From assembly GCF_000198775.1 (NCBI RefSeq), contig NC_014722.1, positions 2,271,205 through 2,335,204 of the forward strand: DNA of 64,000 nucleotides, read 5' to 3'. This DNA is from Mycetohabitans rhizoxinica HKI 454 (GTDB taxonomy: Bacteria; Pseudomonadota; Gammaproteobacteria; Burkholderiales; Burkholderiaceae). The position numbers and the translations under genes are program-made. The notes under the pieces were generated by a model, which had not been told where the DNA came from, did not search any database, and saw nothing but the letters and a program-made list of their open reading frames with translations. Shown here piece after piece: positions 58,541-64,000 of this stretch; positions within the stretch are counted from its first letter, which is position 1, and the number at the start of each line of letters is the position of its first letter.

Positions 58541-59437
58541 TTATTGATGCAGCGGCTGGCCCGTGAGCCGCTCGAGGGCTTCACGATACTTCGCCGCGGT
58601 CTTGTCGATCACCTCGCGCGGCAGCTTCGGCGCCGGCGGCGCCTTGTTCCACGGCTGCGCCTCCAGCCAGTCGCGCACGAACTGCTTGTCGAACGACGGC
58701 GGATGGGTGCCGACCCGGTATTGATCCGCAGGCCAGAACCGCGACGAGTCGGCGGTCAGCACTTCGTCCATCAGATACAGCTTGCCGTCGTCATCGAGCC
58801 CGAACTCGAACTTGGTGTCCGCGATGATGATCCCGCGCGTGGCCGCGTAGTGCGCAGCCGTCTTGTACAGCGAGATGCTGATGTCGCGAATGCGAGCGGC
58901 CAGCTCGGCGCCAATACGCTGCTCAACCTCGGCAAACGTAATGTTCTCGTCGTGATGGCCGATGTCCGCTTTCGCCGCCGGCGTGAAGATCGGCTCCGGC
59001 AGCCGTTGCGCATTTTGCAGGCCCGACGGCAGCACGACGCCGCACACCGAACCGCTAGCCTGATAGTCCTTCCAGCCACTGCCAGCGAGGTAGCCACGCA
59101 CCACCGCCTCCACCAGGATCGGCTGCAGGCGCCGCACCACGACCGCGCGGCCGGCGACCTGCGGCACCTCATCGGGCGCGACGACACTTTCCGGCGCCAC
59201 GCCGGTCAAGTGGTTCGGCACCATGTGCGCAAGCTTGTCGAACCAGAAATTGGCCATTTGGTTCAGCACACGCCCCTTGTCCGGAATCGGCTCGCCCAGG
59301 ATCACGTCGAACGCCGACAGGCGATCGGTCGTCACAATCAGCAATTTGTCGTCGCCGACCGCATAATTGTCGCGAACCTTGCCGCGGCCCAGCAGCGGCA
59401 GCGACTTCAGCGTGGATTCATAGAGCACAGAGGGCAT
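58541..59437 (-). CDS. purC: phosphoribosylaminoimidazole-succinocarboxamide synthase
   Basis: SAICAR synthetase, ATP-dependent condensation of CAIR with aspartate. 298 residues starting [20 protein letters not shown], the long (fungal-like) type common in Burkholderia. Motifs [40 protein letters not shown] and [16 protein letters not shown] [18 protein letters not shown] are intact. Directly upstream of purE by 13 bases, so the purine genes are in pathway order. Confidence 0.95.
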   Translation of the reverse strand: MPSVLYESTLKSLPLLGRGKVRDNYAVGDDKLLIVTTDRLSAFDVILGEPIPDKGRVLNQMANFWFDKLAHMVPNHLTGVAPESVVAPDEVPQVAGRAVVVRRLQPILVEAVVRGYLAGSGWKDYQASGSVCGVVLPSGLQNAQRLPEPIFTPAAKADIGHHDENITFAEVEQRIGAELAARIRDISISLYKTAAHYAATRGIIIADTKFEFGLDDDGKLYLMDEVLTADSSRFWPADQYRVGTHPPSFDKQFVRDWLEAQPWNKAPPAPKLPREVIDKTAAKYREALERLTGQPLHQ

Positions 59438-59563
59438 CGTCGGGTCCCAGAAAGTGGAAAAGCCGTTCCACGGCAATGCGGGAACGGCGTGTATTGTAAA
59501 CCGAGCGCAGCATGGCGCCGCGTCGCGCAACCGGCAACACGCACCGGCCCAGTTGGCGGCGAA

Positions 59564-60628
59564 TCAGCGCACCACTTGCTTGAGCGCGCCCGACTTGTAT
59601 TGCTCAGCGATCTTGTCCAGCGACAATGGCTTGATCTTGCTGGCCTGCCCTTCGCAGCCGAACTGCCGATAGCGCGCCAGGCACACCTTTTTGGCTGCTT
59701 CGCGCGCCGGCTTCAGGTAGTCGCGCGGGTCGAACTTGCTCGGGTTCTCGACGAAATAGCGGCGGATCGCACCGGTGATCGCTAGTCGCAGGTCCGTATC
59801 AATATTGATCTTGCGCACACCGTGCTTGATGCCTTCCTGGATTTCCTCGACCGGCACACCATACGTTTCCTTCATGTCGCCACCGAACTCGCGGATTTCC
59901 GCCAGCAGCTCCTGCGGCACCGACGACGAGCCGTGCATCACCAAGTGCGTGTTCGGAATCCGCGCATGGATTTCCTTGATCCGGTCGATGGCCAGAATGT
60001 CGCCGGTCGGCTTCTTCGTGAACTTGTAAGCGCCATGGGACGTACCGATCGCGATGGCCAGCGCATCGCACTGCGTCGCGCGTACGAAGTCGGCCGCCTG
60101 CTCGACGTCGGTGAGCAGTTGCTCGCGCGTCATCGTCCCTTCCGCACCGTGACCGTCCTCCTTGTCGCCCTTCATCGTCTCGAGCGAACCGAGCACGCCA
60201 AGCTCGGCCTCGACCGTCACGCCGATCGCATGCGAGAACTCGACCACTTGTCGCGACACCTCGACGTTGTACTCGTAACTAGCGACCGTCTTGCCGTCGG
60301 CCTGCAGCGAACCGTCCATCATCACGCTGGTAAAGCCACTGCGAATCGCCGCCATGCAAACCGCCGGCGATTGCCCGTGGTCCTGGTGCATCACGATCGG
60401 CAGATGCGGATAAGACTCGACCGCCGCCTCGATCAGATGACGCAGGAACGCTTCACCCGCATATTTGCGCGCACCCGCCGACGCCTGCATGATCACCGGC
60501 GCATTCGCCTCGTGCGCGGCCGCCATGATCGCCTGCACCTGCTCGAGATTGTTGACGTTGAACGCCGGCAATCCGTAGCCGTTTTCAGCCGCGTGATCCA
60601 ACAGTTGACGCATCGATACGAGAGGCAT
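59564..60628 (-). CDS. fba: fructose-bisphosphate aldolase, class II
   Basis: Zinc-dependent glycolytic/gluconeogenic aldolase, 354 residues starting [20 protein letters not shown]. Zinc ligands and active-site signatures are visible: [20 protein letters not shown] (His pair), [40 protein letters not shown] and [20 protein letters not shown], with [17 protein letters not shown] near the end. A GGAGTG ribosome-binding site precedes the ATG. Confidence 0.96.
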   Translation of the reverse strand: MPLVSMRQLLDHAAENGYGLPAFNVNNLEQVQAIMAAAHEANAPVIMQASAGARKYAGEAFLRHLIEAAVESYPHLPIVMHQDHGQSPAVCMAAIRSGFTSVMMDGSLQADGKTVASYEYNVEVSRQVVEFSHAIGVTVEAELGVLGSLETMKGDKEDGHGAEGTMTREQLLTDVEQAADFVRATQCDALAIAIGTSHGAYKFTKKPTGDILAIDRIKEIHARIPNTHLVMHGSSSVPQELLAEIREFGGDMKETYGVPVEEIQEGIKHGVRKINIDTDLRLAITGAIRRYFVENPSKFDPRDYLKPAREAAKKVCLARYRQFGCEGQASKIKPLSLDKIAEQYKSGALKQVVR

Positions 60629-60792
60629 GTTTCACTCCTTCAATGAGAATTCTTCCCGGCATTGGCCGCGCTACCGTGGGCCGCGCGCATCCATATTGTG
60701 CCGTGCGCCGCGCGCTGCCTCGATCGGGCGCTGTCGCGTCGGTCATCGGCCATTATTGTACGTTGACTGGGACGCGCCCAGCGGCGAAAACC

Positions 60793-62229
60793 TCAGACGA
60801 TGTCGCCCACCTTGACGATCTTCAGCGTATTGGTCCCACCCGCCTGTCCCATCGGCTCGCCCACGGTCAACACAACCATGTCGCCGCGCACCGCGTAGCC
60901 GTTCTTTACCAGCACCTCGAGCGCCTGCTGTAGCGCCGTATCGCGGTCCAGGCTCGATTCCAGATGCAGCGGCACCACATTGCGGTACAGCGCCATCATC
61001 CGCTCGCTGGCCACGCGCGGCGTCAACGCATAAATCGGCACATGCAGCCAATGCCGACTCATCCATAACGCGGTCGCGCCCGACTCGGTCAGCGCAATAA
61101 TCGCCTTGGCGCCGAGGTGGAACGCAGTGAACAGCGCTCCCATCGCGATCGACTGGTCGATGCGGGTGAACGTGCGATCCAGGAAATCCTTGTCCAACTC
61201 GACGTGCTCGGACTTTTCCGCCTCCACGCAGATAGCCGCCATCGTCTCGATGGTCTCGACCGGATGCCGGCCGGCCGCGGTCTCCGCGGACAACATCACC
61301 GCATCGGTGCCGTCCAGCACCGCGTTGGCCACGTCCGAGACTTCCGCCCGCGTCGGCACCGGGTTCTGGATCATCGACTCCATCATCTGCGTGGCGGTGA
61401 TCACGGTCTTGTTCGCCTCCCGCGCCATCCGGATCATGCGCTTTTGCAGCGCCGGCACCGCCGCATTACCGACCTCCACCGCCAAATCGCCGCGCGCCAC
61501 CATGATGCCGTCCGATGCATCGAGGATCTCCTGCAATGCCGGGATCGCCTCGGCACGCTCGATTTTAGCGATCATCTTCGGCTTGTGACCGTACGGCGCG
61601 CCGGCGATGTTCGCGAGCTGCCGCGCCATCTCCATGTCCGTCGCATTTTTCGGGAACGACACGGCAACCAGATCCGCGCCGAGCGCCATAGCCGTACGGA
61701 TATCCTCCATGTCCTTCGCCGTCAGTGCGGGGGCGGACAGACCGCCGCCCTGCCGGTTAATCCCTTTATTGTTCGACAATTCGCCGCCGACCTTCACGCT
61801 CGTGTGGATCTCCCCGCCGATCACCCGCTGCACGCTCAACACGATCAGGCCATCGTTGAGCAGCAAGATATCACCGGCCTTCAGATCGCGTGGCAGGTCC
61901 TTGTAGTCCAGGCCGACGCGCTCGTCGTTGCCCAGTTCGCACGCGGCGTCCAGCACGAACGGCGCGCCCGGCACGAGCGTCACGCGGCCGTTCTCGAACT
62001 TGCCGACGCGGATCTTCGGACCTTGCAGGTCCGCCATGATCGCCACTTCACGGCCCGCCTGCCGCGCAGCCTCCCGCACGAACTCAGCACGCTGGCGATG
62101 ATCGTCGGCGGTGCCGTGCGAGAAATTCAGCCGCACAACATCCAGCCCCGCCGCGATCATCCGCGACAGGATGTCTGGCGAACTGGACGCGGGTCCGATG
62201 GTGGCGACAATCTTGGTAGCGCGATGCAT
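60793..62229 (-). CDS. pyk: pyruvate kinase
   Basis: Last step of glycolysis, phosphoenolpyruvate + ADP to pyruvate + ATP. From MHRATKIVATIGPASSSPDI the protein has 478 residues. Motifs VVRLNFSHGTADDH, IAIMADLQGPKIRVG-like VAIMADLQGPKIRVGKFENG, the active-site Lys segment MIAKIERAEAIPAL and MVARGDLAVEVG, and TQMMESMIQNPVPTRAE are present. AAGGAGA lies 6 bases upstream of this ATG; the open frame runs to 62724 only by chance. Confidence 0.96.
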   Translation of the reverse strand: MHRATKIVATIGPASSSPDILSRMIAAGLDVVRLNFSHGTADDHRQRAEFVREAARQAGREVAIMADLQGPKIRVGKFENGRVTLVPGAPFVLDAACELGNDERVGLDYKDLPRDLKAGDILLLNDGLIVLSVQRVIGGEIHTSVKVGGELSNNKGINRQGGGLSAPALTAKDMEDIRTAMALGADLVAVSFPKNATDMEMARQLANIAGAPYGHKPKMIAKIERAEAIPALQEILDASDGIMVARGDLAVEVGNAAVPALQKRMIRMAREANKTVITATQMMESMIQNPVPTRAEVSDVANAVLDGTDAVMLSAETAAGRHPVETIETMAAICVEAEKSEHVELDKDFLDRTFTRIDQSIAMGALFTAFHLGAKAIIALTESGATALWMSRHWLHVPIYALTPRVASERMMALYRNVVPLHLESSLDRDTALQQALEVLVKNGYAVRGDMVVLTVGEPMGQAGGTNTLKIVKVGDIV

Positions 62230-62404
62230 GAGTCTCCTTGACTGAGTTAAAGCGCTGCATAAAGCGCTGCCGCAGAGGCGATGGCCCGGAGCGGATGCGA
62301 CACCGACGCCACGCCGCAGCGCGCGGCTGGCCGGGCCAGGACAGCCGCGCCGCCATGTTGCGGCGTCGGCGGTAAGTGGCACAAGGTCGCGCGCCGCAAC
62401 CCGT

Positions 62405-63619
62405 TTATGTGTCGGCGTTGCCGGCTTGCGCACGGCTTTGCAGCACCTGGACCGCGGGCAGCGTCTTGCCCTCGAGGAACTCGAGGAAGGCCCCCCCGCC
62501 GGTCGAGATATAACTGACCTTGTCATGAATACCGTACTTCGCAATCGCCGCGAGCGTATCGCCGCCGCCTGCGATGGAGAACGCCTCCGACTGCGCGATG
62601 GCCTGCGCGAGCGTCTTCGTGCCGTTGCCGAACTGATCGAACTCGAACACCCCGACAGGCCCGTTCCACACGATCGTGCCGGCCTTTTCCAGTTGCGCGG
62701 CCAGCGCGGCCGCGGTCTGCGCACCGATGTCCAGGATCATGTCGTCGTCAGCCACCTCGCTTGCCGCCTTGGTCTGCGCCTGGGCGCCCGGCGCAAACTC
62801 TTTCGCGGTCACCACGTCGGTCGGAATCGGCACCGACGCTCCGCGCGCGTTCGTCGCGTCGATGATCGCCTTGCTCTGGCCGACCAGATCCGCTTCGGCC
62901 AGCGATTTGCCGATCGGCAACCCGGCGGCTAGCATGAACGTGTTTGCGATGCCGCCGCCCACGATCAGTTGGTCGACCTTCTGGGCAAGCGACTCCAAGA
63001 TTGTCAGCTTCGTCGACACCTTCGAGCCCGCCACGATCGCCACGAGCGGACGTTTCGGGTGGCCGAGCGCTTTGCCCAACGCATCGAGTTCCGCCGCGAG
63101 CAGCGGACCGGCGCACGCGATCTTCGCGTACTTCGCGATCCCGTGCGTGGTCGCCTCCGCGCGGTGCGCGGTGCCGAACGCGTCATTGACGTAGACGTCG
63201 CACAGCGCGGCCATCTTTTGCGCAAGCTCGTCCGAATTCTTCTTCTCGCCCGGGTTGACGCGGCAATTCTCGAGCAACACGACATCGCCGGGCGCCACGT
63301 TTACACCATGCTCGACCCAGTTGGCCACCAGCGGCACGTCGCGGCCGAGCAACTGGCCCAGGCGCTTAGCCACGGGTGCGAGAGAGTCTTGCGGCTTAAA
63401 CTGCCCTTCGGTGGGGCGGCCCAGGTGCGAGGTCACCATCACCGCCGCGCCGGCATCAAGCGCCTGGCGGATCGCCGGGACCGACGCGCGGATGCGGGTG
63501 TCCTCGGTGATGTTGCCGGCATCGTCTTGTGGCACATTCAGGTCGGCACGGATGAACACGCGCTGGCCGCGGAGCTTTCCGTCCGCGATGAGGTCGGTCA
63601 AACGCAGAACTTGAGTCAT
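62405..63619 (-). CDS. pgk: phosphoglycerate kinase
   Basis: Reversible ATP-forming glycolytic kinase, 404 residues from [20 protein letters not shown]. Signature [38 protein letters not shown], and C-terminal [20 protein letters not shown] with [15 protein letters not shown] and [20 protein letters not shown] are intact. The frame extends to 63763 without family resemblance. First of the pgk-pyk-fba-purCEK run on this strand. Confidence 0.96.
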   Translation of the reverse strand: MTQVLRLTDLIADGKLRGQRVFIRADLNVPQDDAGNITEDTRIRASVPAIRQALDAGAAVMVTSHLGRPTEGQFKPQDSLAPVAKRLGQLLGRDVPLVANWVEHGVNVAPGDVVLLENCRVNPGEKKNSDELAQKMAALCDVYVNDAFGTAHRAEATTHGIAKYAKIACAGPLLAAELDALGKALGHPKRPLVAIVAGSKVSTKLTILESLAQKVDQLIVGGGIANTFMLAAGLPIGKSLAEADLVGQSKAIIDATNARGASVPIPTDVVTAKEFAPGAQAQTKAASEVADDDMILDIGAQTAAALAAQLEKAGTIVWNGPVGVFEFDQFGNGTKTLAQAIAQSEAFSIAGGGDTLAAIAKYGIHDKVSYISTGGGAFLEFLEGKTLPAVQVLQSRAQAGNADT

Positions 63620-64000
63620 GAGGTTGGCTTGACAAAGTTGAGGAAAGGGTAAAGCCGCGGCGCGGACGAGGTGACGCGCACGCCGCCGTCGCGTGATGCG
63701 CATCCGGTGAACCACCGGGCAAGCGGACGGCCCGGCCCGTGCAGCTCGCCGGGAACATGTCATTCTAGCGCATCGGATGGAGCGATCGAAGTATCAGAAG
63801 TTGCGGCAGGGCTGCCAAAAAGTACTGGATCACCGGCACGGAATCGTGGCATGCCGGTTCAGCCCTGGACTGACCCGGAGCGCGCACAGGATAGATGTTC
63901 AGCGCGGGATAGGCGTTCAGATAGGCGCTCATTAATCGCCGGCGGTGCCATCAACGGAGTACCACCCGCCCGGCCCGAGTGGGAACGGGGACCGATCAAG
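63620..64000. other. region upstream of pgk, no supported gene
   Basis: About 380 bases to the window edge. A short minus-strand frame (about 55 codons, beginning MSAYLNAYPALNIYPVRAPG, roughly 63933-63766) is open but has no recognisable domain or ribosome-binding site. Probably contains the pgk promoter. Confidence 0.35.

Noticed and set aside
60793..62724. Pyruvate kinase read from the far upstream start (643 residues)
   Set aside because: The first 165 residues are Arg/Ser-rich and unlike the family, whereas the ATG at 62229 has an excellent AAGGAGA site and the conserved N-terminus.

Overview
The window is GC-rich DNA with gene content and protein sequences typical of the Burkholderiaceae (Betaproteobacteria). 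Examples are rubredoxin-thiD, yqgE-ruvX-pyrR-pyrB-pyrC', groESL under a CIRCE element, and the pgk-pyk-fba-purC-purE-purK order. Many dead gene pieces lie between intact housekeeping genes, and the O-antigen end of the window is AT-richer. This fits a host-associated Burkholderia relative such as Mycetohabitans. The genus is an inference, not a measurement.

Layout. 1-8683 is one end of a surface-polysaccharide (O-antigen) cluster. It holds an ABC exporter (permease cut by the window edge, plus a short ATPase), a broken glycosyltransferase gene with an IS5-family fragment, a large GlfT2-like galactofuranosyltransferase, and a complete rmlBACD set for dTDP-L-rhamnose. 8684-9666 is a graveyard: a collapsed, decayed copy of pyrR/ruvX/yqgE (plus a 22-bp match to pyrC') fused to what looks like the start of a cellulose-synthesis bcsD gene. 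9667-17447 is housekeeping: apaH, a PlsC-type acyltransferase, pyrC', pyrB, pyrR, ruvX, yqgE, rubredoxin and thiD, with one unrecognised broken gene between rubredoxin and yqgE. A perfect bidirectional terminator separates thiD from groEL/groES.

19779-36075 is accessory sequence: a Fur-box-controlled TonB siderophore receptor, glutaminase, an L,D-transpeptidase-like protein, a LysR regulator, two MFS transporters, a degenerate EAL protein, a GH15 glucoamylase/trehalase-type enzyme and an ABC-2 exporter (its ATPase continues to 37022). Remnants of an MFS transporter, an enoyl-CoA hydratase, a FAD monooxygenase, an FGGY kinase and an RND pump are scattered among them. 37140-39870 is a zinc/manganese ABC importer preceded by Zur-like sites. 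40049-48777 holds a DHA2 drug exporter and a tripartite RND efflux operon with a divergent TetR repressor and an AcrR-type operator palindrome. 48836-55446 holds a DUF427 protein, a small secreted protein, a two-component system, PBP4-type dacB and an SGNH lipase lipoprotein. 55521-63619, all on the minus strand, holds pgk, pyk, fba, purC, purE, purK and the sua5-type tRNA-modification gene.

I found no CRISPR array, tRNA, rRNA, phage module or recognisable defence system. The most unusual observations are the collapsed duplicate of the pyrimidine/yqgE locus, a compensated frameshift in a conserved segment of GroEL, and the number and variety of half-deleted genes. None of these amounts to a demonstrated new system.
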